From Faecalibacterium sp. UBA1819 (GTDB lineage Bacteria; Bacillota; Clostridia; Oscillospirales; Ruminococcaceae): 64,000 nt of DNA. The notes under the pieces are model-generated. The model did no database searches and was not told the origin of the DNA. It saw nothing but the letters and a program-made list of their open reading frames with translations. Made by a program: the position numbers and the translations under genes. The stretch spans positions 1,818 to 65,817 of the forward strand of contig DCEX01000032.1 in assembly GCA_002315015.1 (NCBI GenBank), read 5' to 3'. Positions 1-8,765 of this stretch are shown here, piece after piece (the stretch's first letter is position 1; each line of letters opens with the position of its first letter).

Positions 1-143
1 CCGTCGATTGCCATTTTGCGGAGATAGGCACTCATGTTCTCTGTTCCCATCTGTGCCATTTTCTTTCTTATCAGCTCATATTCCTTGTCGTTCACAAAGA
101 ACTTTATCTGTTTTGGACGCAGTCTGTTTCTGTTGTCAGACAT
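1..143 (-). CDS. MobC-like mobilization protein, 3' end cut by window edge
   Basis: The minus strand from 143 encodes about 47 residues beginning MSDNRNRLRPKQIKFFVN, followed by a segment with an ELIRKKMAQ helix and a YLRKMAID helix. This matches the N-terminal ribbon-helix-helix part of MobC/relaxosome accessory proteins of conjugative and mobilizable elements, which bind oriT next to the relaxase. A GGTGG ribosome binding site lies 7 bases upstream of the ATG. The rest of the gene lies outside the window. It implies that the left edge belongs to a mobilizable element; a relaxase gene would be expected just outside, which is inference. Confidence 0.6.
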   Translation of the reverse strand, partial: MSDNRNRLRPKQIKFFVNDKEYELIRKKMAQMGTENMSAYLRKMAID

Positions 144-193
144 ATTTTTTACCACCATTTTTATACAAATAGTTTCCTATAATACTTGTACAC

Positions 194-1129
194 TTACACT
201 AGATTGCTTTTACCCAAGTTGCATTTCGAACACAGGGTTTGTAGGTTGTCAATTTCGGTTTCTCCACCCTTTGACCAAGGAATAATATGATCCACATGTA
301 GTTCTATTGTTGGATCTTTGGCTGGGGATGCACCACAAGCACAGCATTTGAAATTATCCCTTTTCATAACCTTAAAACGAAGTCGGGTGTTTATATTGCG
401 GGATGTTCTGTGAATATTTTCCAACTTCGCTTGTGTTTCTGGAATGCCATTCCGTGTAGACAAAATACTGTCACGGATATCATGTGTGCGATCTTCGACT
501 GTCTGGTTATCAATATCCGTGTCGCTGTCATCATTTTCGTTTATGTATTCAACAAAGGCCTCAAGAGCTTTTCGCCAACCACCAAATCGCCGCTTATATG
601 TATCGATGGAATAATGGGATACATTTCCTTTTATTATGTCGGTTGAGGTTGGCTGGCGTCCCAATAGACGCCACATCCGCTCAATTTCATCAAAACATTC
701 CTGTTGAGATATTTTATCTTTTGAAAATCCAGTAGAACATAAACCAGCCAGCTCAAGCGCACGATTCCATTTCCCAAACCGGTTGAAAATATGCTCGGCA
801 GAATATCTGCCAAATTTTCTGTAATCATCGTATGGAACTGTATTTTGCTGGATTAGATTAGCAACTCTTCGCAAATCCTCAAAATAATCTTCATCTGAAA
901 TCAATTTCAATTCTGACGCATTTCTGTCAGTTCGCAAACCTGCTAAAGATAAAGCGTTTTTCCATGTCCCAAAATGATGTTGGATGGCTGTTTGAGAATA
1001 CTTTCCATTTTTTCTATAATAAGAAATAGAAATATAATCCCTTCCAAGTCTTTCTGCAGTATTTTTTATGTCCGACAATATTTCCTCATCAGTTAATTCC
1101 TGTTTATAGTCATTCAGTTCGAACTTCAT
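194..1129 (-). CDS. HNH endonuclease with homing-associated repeats
   Basis: 311 residues. The C-terminal ~70 residues carry an HNH nuclease fold: a CxxC pair (CCACGAS), [13 protein letters not shown] with the catalytic His, then [11 protein letters not shown] with the second zinc CxxC and the closing Asn. The first ~180 residues contain three imperfect repeats of about 60 residues ending in [24 protein letters not shown] and [10 protein letters not shown]. These resemble the DNA-binding repeats associated with HNH homing endonucleases. GGAGG sits 6 bases before the ATG. It probably cuts or nicks a specific DNA site. With the MobC-like fragment to its left it is best seen as mobile-element cargo or a free-standing homing endonuclease; no intron or intein is visible. 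Confidence 0.8.
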   Translation of the reverse strand: MKFELNDYKQELTDEEILSDIKNTAERLGRDYISISYYRKNGKYSQTAIQHHFGTWKNALSLAGLRTDRNASELKLISDEDYFEDLRRVANLIQQNTVPYDDYRKFGRYSAEHIFNRFGKWNRALELAGLCSTGFSKDKISQQECFDEIERMWRLLGRQPTSTDIIKGNVSHYSIDTYKRRFGGWRKALEAFVEYINENDDSDTDIDNQTVEDRTHDIRDSILSTRNGIPETQAKLENIHRTSRNINTRLRFKVMKRDNFKCCACGASPAKDPTIELHVDHIIPWSKGGETEIDNLQTLCSKCNLGKSNLV

Positions 1130-1169
1130 ACGTTTCCTCCATTACTGGTTGCATGTTCACAATACATAG

Positions 1170-1185
1170 ATGTGTGTCCACACAT
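1170..1185. promoter_or_regulatory. Small inverted repeat upstream of HNH gene
   Basis: ATGTGTG-TC-CACACAT is a perfect 7-bp inverted repeat about 40 bases upstream of the HNH start codon. It could be an operator; nothing else supports this. Confidence 0.25.
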
Positions 1186-1296
1186 TATTTTACACGATTG
1201 CTGTTGTTTCTTCAAGATAGTATGGCAAAATTCAGCACATTAAAGTGTAACAATTTTGAAAACACGCCCCAAGAAAAACTTGGAGCGTGCGGAAAA

Positions 1297-1542
1297 TCAA
1301 TCAAGCGGTTTGTATTCTGTTACTGTCTTTAGATAGGCTTTGGGATTGCCGCATAATATCAAATTAGCGTATGCAGCAGGGTCATTGTAGATCAGATAGT
1401 CGAGTTCCGACTGTTGATGTATATTGTTCACCATCTCATTTTCCACAGCGATAGTATCAATGGAAACCATGCTGCCATCTGAAAAGCAAAGCTCTACACA
1501 AGCAGTATCAAGGTTAAATTCACAAGATAACAGGTGTTTCAT
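1297..1542 (-). CDS. DUF6061-type small protein
   Basis: 81 residues from the ATG at 1542, chosen because GGAGG lies 8 bases upstream; the longer reading frame to 1578 lacks such a site. The protein begins MKHLLSCEFNLDTACVEL and includes ENEMVNN, DYLIYNDPAAYA and a C-terminal TVTEYKPLD. I recognise this as the small DUF6061 family, common in clostridial accessory regions. No function is known. There is no signal peptide or membrane segment. It lies in the same mobile-element margin as the HNH gene but is separated from it by 167 bp. Confidence 0.6.
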   Translation of the reverse strand: MKHLLSCEFNLDTACVELCFSDGSMVSIDTIAVENEMVNNIHQQSELDYLIYNDPAAYANLILCGNPKAYLKTVTEYKPLD

Positions 1543-1574
1543 GGTAAATACCTCCGTAATTCTAATATTTTGTT

Positions 1575-1617
1575 GCAAAAAAGAACGATGCCGGTCTTTC
1601 GACTCGACATCGTTCTT
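1575..1617 (-). terminator. Hairpin with U-tract upstream of DUF6061 gene
   Basis: AAGAACGATG and CATCGTTCTT form a perfect 10-bp stem. Read on the minus strand it is followed by TTTTTT, so it has intrinsic-terminator form. It ends only ~33 bases before the DUF6061 start, with no minus-strand gene upstream in the window. It is either an attenuator in that gene's leader or a relic. A second inverted repeat (AGTAATT/AATTACT, 1660-1679) lies further upstream. Confidence 0.5.
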
Positions 1618-1872
1618 TTCGTTGTTGTTTCCAACCCTGCCAGACAGATGCCGTAAAATAGTAATTTTTTAGAATTACTGTCTTACGAGCACCCATCTAA
1701 GGCTTGGCTTTTTTTCCTTTATCGTGTACAATAAGAGAGATTCAGTTTTGATATAGCCCAGAAAATCTGTCTTGGCGGCAATGGCGTATTTTCAACCAAA
1801 AGCGCATATTGCTTGAAGAATACGCGATACAGGTTTTCTTTTATATCGACCCAGAGAAACGGAGGTTTCATG

Positions 1873-3654
1873 ATGAATGACGTTTACCATTTTCAAGTTA
1901 ATTTAGGCGGAATGCTGGATATTCTGTCCAACCACCTTTACAAAAGCCCTGACGTATTCCTGCGGGAATTGATGCAAAACGGCATTGACGCAATTACCAT
2001 GCGGCGCAAACAAGATCCGAATTGGAAAGGCGGGCAGATTGCCATTCAAGTGGAACCGGGCGAAAGCTTAATGCTGCAAGATAACGGCGCCGGTTTGAGC
2101 GAAGAAGGCATTCATCGCTTTTTGGCGGTGATTGGTCAATCGTCGAAAACGGAGCTTGTCAACGGAAAACTCCCGGAAGATTACATTGGACGATTCGGCA
2201 TTGGTCTGTTGTCCTGCTTTATGGTTTCCGATTCCATTGTGGTGCATACGCGCCCGGCACAGGGCGGGCCAGCGCATGTTTGGACGGGATATCCCGACGG
2301 TACTTATACTTTGCAGCCGCTGGAAGATTGCCCCGTCGGAACTACCATTATTCTCACGGCAAAGCCGGGCATGGAGCGTTATTTTCAAGCAAGCAAAATT
2401 GAGGAGCTTGTGCGCTATTATGGCTTGGCGCTGCCTGTTCCCATTTATCTCAACGGAAGCACGAAGCGTATCAACAGTCTGCCGTCTGATTTTTCCGGCG
2501 TGAGCCGTGAGCAGCTGCTCAGCTTTGGCGAGTGGGTGTTTCAAGAAAAGTTTTTGGAGGCCATCCCCATCCGAACGCCGCACCTCAGCGGTGCCGCTTA
2601 TGTGCTGCCGTATCGAACCGATCAATCCGTCAAAAACAGTCACCGCATTTACCTAAAACAAATGCTGCTCACAGAGAACGGCGAGCGCATTTTGCCGCCG
2701 TGGGCATTTTTCCTGCGCTGTTTTTTGAATACACGCAACTTGCGCCCCACCGCTTCCCGTGAAGATTTTTATGAGGATGAAGCGTTGGACGAGGCACGGC
2801 AAGAGTTTGTGCAGGTGGTTCGCGCCTATTTGGCAAATCTCGCCCAGAAAAACCCCGAGCGTTTGCGCACGATTGTTGAGGTGCATGAACAAGCGATTAA
2901 AGCGATGGCAGTTTGGGACGAAGAATTGTTCCGCATTTTTATTGACTACCTTTCTTTTGAAACAAGTGAAGGAACCTTGACGGGGGCGGTACTCAAAGAG
3001 GCGGGCGAAGCGTTTTGGGTTGGTTCCGTACCGCGCTATCAGCAGCTTCGCTCGCTGTTTTTGGCGCAGGGACGGCTGCTGATCTGCACCGGATATGTCA
3101 GCGACCAAGAGCTGATTGAGCAATTGGCAAAGCGCTTTCGGCTTCCCATTCATCCTTTGCGCGAAGAAGACATGGAAACAGTGCTGAATGAGGTGACTTC
3201 CGAGGAAAAGGAGCAGGCGGAAACCTTGCTGAATGCAGCGGACAATGCATTGCAGGCGTTTGACTGCCGCACGCAGCTGTGCCGCTTTTTGCCCGCTGAT
3301 TTACCCGCCTTGTACGCGCTGAGCGATCAAGTGCAGTTTTTGCGTCAGGTACAATCGGCGCAGGAGAGCAGCACCGGCGTTTTTTCGGATGCACTGGCCT
3401 GCATGTTGGAAGGCATTGAAGAAAAGCCGCTCGCAAGCCTTTACCTCAATGCCAATAACACACTCATTCGCCGCTTAATGCATATGCAGGATGAAGCACT
3501 GCTGAGGCAAACCATAAAAATTCTGTATGTGCAGTCGCTGCTTGCCGGCGGCCATTCTGTACAAGGCGAAGAACTGCGCGCGCTGAACGGCGGCCTGATG
3601 ATGCTTTTGGAGCGCATTTCTTATGAGGAATGGGAACAAGAGAACGAGGATTAA
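1873..3654 (+). CDS. HSP90-family ATPase, divergent HtpG-like chaperone
   Basis: 593 residues from the second of two adjacent ATGs (1870 and 1873), which has GGAGG at 7-base spacing. The N-terminal GHKL ATPase domain shows the family motifs: E32 and N36 in ELMQNGIDAI, DNGAGL near residue 75, and IGRFGIGLLSCFMV near 105-118. The middle and C-terminal parts are poorly conserved against classical HtpG, though a NLRPTASREDF segment matches the middle domain. It most resembles the HSP90 family proteins of actinobacteria, as I recall them, rather than E. coli HtpG. A client chaperone role is likely. It is first gene of an operon, 24 bp from the first of three paralogous helical-repeat genes, which suggests that these are its partners or clients. 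Confidence 0.85.
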   Translation: MNDVYHFQVNLGGMLDILSNHLYKSPDVFLRELMQNGIDAITMRRKQDPNWKGGQIAIQVEPGESLMLQDNGAGLSEEGIHRFLAVIGQSSKTELVNGKLPEDYIGRFGIGLLSCFMVSDSIVVHTRPAQGGPAHVWTGYPDGTYTLQPLEDCPVGTTIILTAKPGMERYFQASKIEELVRYYGLALPVPIYLNGSTKRINSLPSDFSGVSREQLLSFGEWVFQEKFLEAIPIRTPHLSGAAYVLPYRTDQSVKNSHRIYLKQMLLTENGERILPPWAFFLRCFLNTRNLRPTASREDFYEDEALDEARQEFVQVVRAYLANLAQKNPERLRTIVEVHEQAIKAMAVWDEELFRIFIDYLSFETSEGTLTGAVLKEAGEAFWVGSVPRYQQLRSLFLAQGRLLICTGYVSDQELIEQLAKRFRLPIHPLREEDMETVLNEVTSEEKEQAETLLNAADNALQAFDCRTQLCRFLPADLPALYALSDQVQFLRQVQSAQESSTGVFSDALACMLEGIEEKPLASLYLNANNTLIRRLMHMQDEALLRQTIKILYVQSLLAGGHSVQGEELRALNGGLMMLLERISYEEWEQENED

Positions 3655-3678
3655 AACGTCGGATCGGGGGAATATAGG

Positions 3679-4818
3679 ATGGCTGAAAGTGAATTGCAGC
3701 GGATGTTTAACCATTATGTAGCGCTGCCGCATGGTGCAGAACGCATTCGTGCGAAGCAAGAGGCGTTAAAGCGGTCAGATGAATTGGATGATTTGGGCTG
3801 GCGGCTTGCCAACCGCCGCAACCTCGCTCTCGAAGAGTTTTTTCATGGCGATAAGGCGAAAGCGCTGCCGGTGATTGCAGAATATATAGAGATTTTTGAA
3901 AGAAATCTTGCAAATGGCAGGATGGTGCCGACAGAGAACCGCGTTGAAGGTTATTTGCGTATGCTGGATATGGCGCTGGAAGTGTTTGAAACGCTGCCGC
4001 AGCTGCCGATGGAGCAGTGGAGAAAAATGGAAGAAAAGTACTGGAGTGCCATGCAGCGCTACCACTATGGCAAAGCGGACTATTTTCAAAAGAAATTCAA
4101 CCAGCTTCTGTGCGAAGGAAGTGTGCAGGAAGCAGAGGAATTTTATCGCATGTGGGAAGAAGAGCAGCAGACAAATCACGATCAGGTGGTAGACTGTGAA
4201 GGATGCATTCAATATTTCCGCGTGCGTCACGCGCTGGTGCAAAACGACTGGGACGGTGCCGTCAAAGAGGCGCAGCCCCTGCTTGGTGACGATCCCGGTT
4301 GTTCGCAGCAGCCGTGGCGTGTGCTGCACCTGTTCATGACAGAAAGCCGTGACAGGGGCAGCCGCTCTAGCGTAAAAGAGTACGGAAAAAAGCTGCGCAT
4401 GCGCTTGGACTGGGACGAAAATGCCGATGCCATGGAGCTGCTGGCATATGACGCATTGTTTGACCTTTCCCATGGGTTGAAAGCAATCGAATCTTGCTTG
4501 GAGCGAGTTTTGGAAAAATGGGATTACTTGCAGCGCTGGAGACATTTTTTAGAAACGTCCTTGCTATTGCAGCAAGCGGCTCGTGAACACGAAACGCTCT
4601 CGCTTATGCTGCCGCAGCAGCTCGGCTGCTATCGGGAAGATGGGCAATATCACCCGGCAGAGCTATCCCAATGGTTTTACGAGGAAGCGCTCAAAATTGC
4701 TCAAAAATTTGATGAAAGAAACGGCTTTCCCTATTATCAAAATGCAATGGAAAAAGCGCGGGCGGGAATGAAGCAAATGACAGACGCAATGGAAAAAGCG
4801 AAACACTCTAACCAATAG
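3679..4818 (+). CDS. Helical-repeat (TPR-like) protein, paralogue 1 of 3
   Basis: 379 residues, almost all alpha-helical, with no signal peptide or membrane segment. Features shared with the next two genes are an N-terminal LPHGAERI motif, a CEGC pair followed ~33 residues later by a third Cys in DPGCSQQPW, and a C-terminal block YREDGQYHPAELSQWFYEE then KFDERNGFPYYQNAMEKA. The spacing of helices suggests TPR or similar alpha-alpha repeats. The cysteine pattern could bind metal, which is inference. It follows the HSP90-like gene by 24 bp and precedes paralogue 2 by 18 bp, so co-transcription is very likely. Function is unknown; TPR proteins are common HSP90 co-chaperones in eukaryotes. Confidence 0.75.
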   Translation: MAESELQRMFNHYVALPHGAERIRAKQEALKRSDELDDLGWRLANRRNLALEEFFHGDKAKALPVIAEYIEIFERNLANGRMVPTENRVEGYLRMLDMALEVFETLPQLPMEQWRKMEEKYWSAMQRYHYGKADYFQKKFNQLLCEGSVQEAEEFYRMWEEEQQTNHDQVVDCEGCIQYFRVRHALVQNDWDGAVKEAQPLLGDDPGCSQQPWRVLHLFMTESRDRGSRSSVKEYGKKLRMRLDWDENADAMELLAYDALFDLSHGLKAIESCLERVLEKWDYLQRWRHFLETSLLLQQAAREHETLSLMLPQQLGCYREDGQYHPAELSQWFYEEALKIAQKFDERNGFPYYQNAMEKARAGMKQMTDAMEKAKHSNQ

Positions 4819-4836
4819 AATGGAGGCGATGACGAG

Positions 4837-5958
4837 GTGATGGAGGAAGAACTTTATGGGCTGTTTGAACGCTACACAGCAATGCCGCATGGGTCAGAAC
4901 GCATTGATGCCATCCGCGAAGCGGTAAAGAAGGCGGATGAATGGGGCGATGACTATTGGCGGCTGAAAAATCGTTATCAACTTGCAATTGAGCAGTATCG
5001 TTATGATGATTCGGGAAAGGTACTGCCCATGATTGCGGAATATGTGGCGATTTTTGAAAAAAAGTATTTTGATACAGGAAAAAGCCCAACGCACCAACAG
5101 CTCGACGACTATCTTTATTTGTTGGATTTGTCGTTGAATGTTTTCGGAATGCTGCCGCAGCTGCCGCTGGCACAGTGCAGACAGCTGGAAGAACAATATT
5201 GGAATGCGCTGAAGCGGTTCGGGTATGGGAAAGCCGATTATTATGACCGTCGATATTTTCAGCTGCGTTATGAAGACCGTTTGGAAGAAGCAGAAGAAGT
5301 TTTCGAGCTTTGGGAAAAGGAACGGCAGGGAAATGCGCATCAGGTGACCTCTTGTGAGGGATGCATTAAGAGTATTCAGATAAGACACAAGCTGCATCAA
5401 GGAAAGCGGGACGAAGCCTTGAAGCTGGCAAGACCGCTGATGGACGGCACCATCCAATGCAGCTATGAGCCCTGGCGCTCGTTGCGCCTTTTTATGAATA
5501 ACAGCCGCAACCGCGGAGAGCGCGGGGGAATGAAATACTACGGCAGACAGCTGATTCGCCGTTTGGGCTGGGATGAGAATGCCGACGAAATGTCGCTTTT
5601 GTCGTATGATGCTTTGTTCGACCTTCCGCGCGGATTTAAAACGGTGGAAACATCACTTGGCAAGATTTTTGGCGAGTGGGATCAAGGCAGCCGCTGGAGA
5701 GGCTTTATGGACGCTTGGCTCTTTTTTTCACAGGCTGCCCATACTTATGAAGCCGTTTCTCTTGCAATGCCCGAAAGCTTCCCTCTTTACCGTGAGGACG
5801 GCGAGTACAATACGGCGGAGCTTGCCCAGTGGTTTCACGAAGCCGCGCTGGGAATTGCCCGAAAATTTGACGAACGCAACCATTCTTCTTATTATCAAAA
5901 TAAAATGCAAAGAGCGTGGGATGGAATGCAGAAAATGACAGGTGAGAGCAATGAGTGA
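4837..5958 (+). CDS. Helical-repeat (TPR-like) protein, paralogue 2 of 3
   Basis: 373 residues from a GTG; an ATG follows immediately at 4840 and either may be the start, with GGAGG at 4822-4826. It is colinear with paralogue 1 over its whole length: AMPHGSERI near the N-terminus, CEGC then DGTIQCSYEPW, and YREDGEYNTAELAQWFHE followed by KFDERNHSSYYQNKMQRA. The most conserved parts are the C-terminal ~70 residues and the region around RRLGWDENADEMSLLSYDA. No enzyme motif is recognised. The pattern of three diverged tandem copies indicates old duplications rather than a recent amplification. Confidence 0.75.
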   Translation: MMEEELYGLFERYTAMPHGSERIDAIREAVKKADEWGDDYWRLKNRYQLAIEQYRYDDSGKVLPMIAEYVAIFEKKYFDTGKSPTHQQLDDYLYLLDLSLNVFGMLPQLPLAQCRQLEEQYWNALKRFGYGKADYYDRRYFQLRYEDRLEEAEEVFELWEKERQGNAHQVTSCEGCIKSIQIRHKLHQGKRDEALKLARPLMDGTIQCSYEPWRSLRLFMNNSRNRGERGGMKYYGRQLIRRLGWDENADEMSLLSYDALFDLPRGFKTVETSLGKIFGEWDQGSRWRGFMDAWLFFSQAAHTYEAVSLAMPESFPLYREDGEYNTAELAQWFHEAALGIARKFDERNHSSYYQNKMQRAWDGMQKMTGESNE

Positions 5959-7051
5959 ACACGAACGTTTAAAAGACCAATACAAAGCAATGCCGCACGG
6001 CTCCGCCAGAGTACAGGCCATTCAGAAGGCCGTGAAAAAAGCCGATGATCAAAAAGACCACGCATGGCAAATCATTCATCGGTTTGAGCTGGCAGATGAG
6101 CTGCATTTTTACGGGGATTGTGCAAAAACGCTGCCTATTATTGCGCGTGCAACAGAGCTGTTTGAACAAGAACCGCTTGAAAGTTACGTCTACGACTATT
6201 TGTTTGCGTTTTATGAAGCGCTCGACGTGTGGAACGAGGTTCCGCAGCTTTCTTTGGAGCAGCGTGAACAGGTTGCGGAAAAGTTTTTTTATGCGTTAAA
6301 ACGCTATGGATACAGCACGTCCCTGTATCACGAAAGGCAGTACATGCAAAGGAGAAGAGAGGGAAGGTTTGAAGAAGCGGAAAGAGAATATGAGCTGCGC
6401 TTTACACAAGAGCCGGGCGTTCATAAGACGCTTACACGATGTAAAGCATGTGAGCAAGGCATGCGGATACTTCATGCACTAAATAGCCAAAATTGGCAGG
6501 AGGCAATGGAGCTGGCAAAGCCGATTTTGGACGGAACCCTTTCTTGCCGCACAGAGCCATGGTGCGCACTGAATCTATTGTTTGAATTTGCTTGGAGCCA
6601 AGGAAATCGCGCTGACGTTCAATTTTTTGGTGAGCGGCTGCTTCAGCGCTTGGCATGGGACCCTTATGCGCAGGAATCCGATGTGCTTTGCTGCTATATT
6701 CTATCCCATATTAAGGAAGGGCTGAAAGCTTTGGAGCGAACCCTTCCCGAGATTCCTCAAAAGTGGAGCCAACAGGAGCGGCAGGATTATTTTCAAAGTG
6801 CTTGGCTGCTGTTGACGCGGGCGGCACAAACGGATGAAACGCTTTCGCTTTCTTTGCCGAAAGAATTTGCCCTTTACCGTGAGGATGGCCGCTATAACGC
6901 CGCGGAATTGGCCCAGTGGTTTTATGAGCAGGCACTGGACATTGCAAAGAAGTTCGATCAGCGCAATGGTTATCCTTACTATCAAAACCAGATGGAAAAG
7001 GCAGGGCAAGGTTTGCAAGCCATGATGGCGCAGGAGATATCGAATCAATAA
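5951..7051 (+). CDS. Helical-repeat (TPR-like) protein, paralogue 3 of 3
   Basis: 366 residues from the ATG at 5951, which has AGGTGAG about 5 bases upstream and overlaps the end of paralogue 2 by 8 bases, implying translational coupling. It is the most diverged copy but keeps AMPHGSARV, the CKAC pair, DGTLSCRTEPW and the C-terminal YREDGRYNAAELAQWFYEQ and KFDQRNGYPYYQNQMEKA blocks. The DEN-rich segment of the other two copies is lost (DPYAQESDVL instead). It ends the operon; a strong bidirectional terminator follows. Confidence 0.75.
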   Translation: MSEHERLKDQYKAMPHGSARVQAIQKAVKKADDQKDHAWQIIHRFELADELHFYGDCAKTLPIIARATELFEQEPLESYVYDYLFAFYEALDVWNEVPQLSLEQREQVAEKFFYALKRYGYSTSLYHERQYMQRRREGRFEEAEREYELRFTQEPGVHKTLTRCKACEQGMRILHALNSQNWQEAMELAKPILDGTLSCRTEPWCALNLLFEFAWSQGNRADVQFFGERLLQRLAWDPYAQESDVLCCYILSHIKEGLKALERTLPEIPQKWSQQERQDYFQSAWLLLTRAAQTDETLSLSLPKEFALYREDGRYNAAELAQWFYEQALDIAKKFDQRNGYPYYQNQMEKAGQGLQAMMAQEISNQ

Positions 7052-7075
7052 ATCAGGCTTGCTTTTCTGCCTATC

Positions 7076-7115
7076 AAAATGCCCCCTGACGTGCTTTTGC
7101 ACCAGGGGGCATTTT
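7076..7115. terminator. Bidirectional terminator between convergent genes
   Basis: AAAATGCCCCCTG and CAGGGGGCATTTT flank an inner GTGC-TTTT-GCAC helix, giving a long stem with A and T runs on both sides. It serves the HSP90 operon and the convergent minus-strand gene. Confidence 0.9.
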
Positions 7116-7121
7116 CGTGTG

Positions 7122-7607
7122 TTATTTGCTTTTTTCTGCGGCAAAGATTCCGTGTTCTGTCATCACTTGCCTGAGCTCTTTGTATCCATGATGAAAGAAA
7201 TAGACGGGAATGAATATGGCGGCGGCTTCTTCGTCCTGCTTTTGAAACACGAACAGAAAGCCGGGAAGAGCAGCAGGCGGCGGTTCCAAGAGGACATCAC
7301 CGCAGAGGATTTGCTCTTTGAGCGAGTCCCACGTCATTTCCTGTTCTTGCGCTGCACTGAAATGAAAAATAACAATGTATTCATCAAACTCAATTTCAAT
7401 CTCTTTTGCAATCAGGGCGTGGCGCAGACAATAAAACAGCGTTCCGCCGAATACGGCCAGCCCAGCTGCGTCCATTTCTTTTTCGCGCAAAGCGATTGTG
7501 GGGTCAAGCAGATTGAACAAACAAAACCCGATTACAGGAACACATAAAAACACCATAAAAAGAACCCCGATTCCAAGCGAAAGGTTCCCTGTTTTGCATT
7601 TGTGCAT
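7122..7607 (-). CDS. Small membrane protein of unknown function
   Basis: 161 residues. Two hydrophobic segments are visible, at about residues 11-34 (LGIGVLFMVFLCVPVIGFCL) and around 48-62 (GLAVFGGTLFYCLRHAL), followed by a soluble C-terminal part with IEIEFDEYIVIFHF. The layout (two membrane spans followed by a cytoplasmic beta-rich domain) resembles YcxB-like or bacterial PH-like small proteins, but I do not recognise a specific family. It is transcribed convergently to the HSP90 operon and monocistronically. Confidence 0.6.
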   Translation of the reverse strand: MHKCKTGNLSLGIGVLFMVFLCVPVIGFCLFNLLDPTIALREKEMDAAGLAVFGGTLFYCLRHALIAKEIEIEFDEYIVIFHFSAAQEQEMTWDSLKEQILCGDVLLEPPPAALPGFLFVFQKQDEEAAAIFIPVYFFHHGYKELRQVMTEHGIFAAEKSK

Positions 7608-7663
7608 TTTTATGAACTCCTTTCCGGTTTTCGGTGAGTAAAAAATATGCTGTTATGAGCAGC

Positions 7664-7704
7664 CGGGGCAGCTCGGCAAGCAAAATGTTTGCCGGGCTGC
7701 CCCG
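7664..7704. terminator. Stem-loop after the TauE/SafE gene
   Basis: A near-perfect 16-bp stem (CGGGGCAGC...GCTGCCCCG, with GGCAA/TTGCC inside) lies 47-87 bases downstream of the minus-strand permease gene. The T-run is on the plus side, so termination of the minus transcript is less certain than the structure itself. Confidence 0.55.
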
Positions 7705-7750
7705 TGTTTTGTGAAAGCATTGCTCTGCGGCAGGGAACAGAGCACGCTTA

Positions 7751-8536
7751 TTATAGAAATTGCCAAGTGTTGTAAATACTGATGCCGATGATAACGGCCA
7801 TTAAGCCCATGAACAGCTTATCCACGGCTTTGTTGTCCATGCGGCGGTTGCAAATGCGGCCCAGAATGCCGCCCAAGATGCCGCCCGCTACCATCAATAC
7901 CAACTTGTACCAAGCAAACTCCGGTACGGTACCGGTGACAATCGTTGCCCCTACGCTGGTAATCTGGCTGAACAGGATGATGTACAAGCTATTCTGTGCG
8001 GCTGTTTTCGTATCCATGCTGAAAAAGAAGAACAGCACCACCAGATTGATCGGCCCGCCGCCAATGCCGAGGAAGCTGGACATGACGCCGAGCGCCAAGC
8101 CAATCAGCACACAAACGGCCAAAGCGTTTACTTTCAAAGTGGGAATACGCGCTTTAAAAATTGTGTAAATTAGTGTGCCCAAGGTAATAACGGCCAGCGC
8201 CGACGCCTGAACGGCTCCCACGGTATTCGGGTCGGCAAACAAGCCGCTGACGGCGGTAAACAATTGCTTTCCCACAATGCCGCCTACTGCCGCGCCGATG
8301 GCCAAGGGAGTGCCGGTGCGTAAGTTCACCTTGCTGTCACGGGCAATCATGCTTTTTCCTACGGAATAGCACGTCATTCCCAATACGGTGCAGCCCGATA
8401 AAAAGCTGATGGTGGACACACTGTCCAGATGGAACAAATCAAGGGTCGGCTTAATGATAACCCCGCCGCCAATACCGCAAATGGCTCCGGCCACGCTGGC
8501 GAGCATACTGATGATAAAATAGGCGATTACTTCCAA
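7751..8536 (-). CDS. TauE/SafE family permease
   Basis: 261 residues, strongly hydrophobic along its length, about eight membrane segments arranged as two homologous halves. Each half opens with the family's glycine motif: GAICGIGGGVIIKP near residue 20 and FLGIGGGPINL near residue 160. The family exports or imports sulfite, sulfonates and small organic acids across the cytoplasmic membrane; the substrate cannot be read from sequence. Length is typical of the family. It stands alone, with no sulfur-metabolism genes next to it. Confidence 0.88.
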   Translation of the reverse strand: MEVIAYFIISMLASVAGAICGIGGGVIIKPTLDLFHLDSVSTISFLSGCTVLGMTCYSVGKSMIARDSKVNLRTGTPLAIGAAVGGIVGKQLFTAVSGLFADPNTVGAVQASALAVITLGTLIYTIFKARIPTLKVNALAVCVLIGLALGVMSSFLGIGGGPINLVVLFFFFSMDTKTAAQNSLYIILFSQITSVGATIVTGTVPEFAWYKLVLMVAGGILGGILGRICNRRMDNKAVDKLFMGLMAVIIGISIYNTWQFL

Positions 8537-8683
8537 CGATTTCAGTCTCCTTTGCTGATAGACTTTCTTTCACCAGTATAGCACATCTGATTTCCATGGG
8601 AAAGCTTTCAAACGCTTTGAGGCAAAATATATCGGCTTTTTGATAAAAAAGAAGGCGGCTTTGCGTTCAAACAGGCTTTTATG

Positions 8684-8741
8684 ATAAAAAATCCACAGTG
8701 CCTTGGGGGTGCGCCCAACGCGCAAGAAACCCAAAGCACTG
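8684..8741 (-). terminator. Terminator of the small gene at 8867-9073
   Basis: CAGTGC(C)TTGGG pairs with CCCAAAGCACTG, with a GC-rich inner loop. On the minus strand it is followed by GGATTTTTT. Confidence 0.6.
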
Positions 8742-8765
8742 CGGATGACAGATAAGGGGTGTTTT

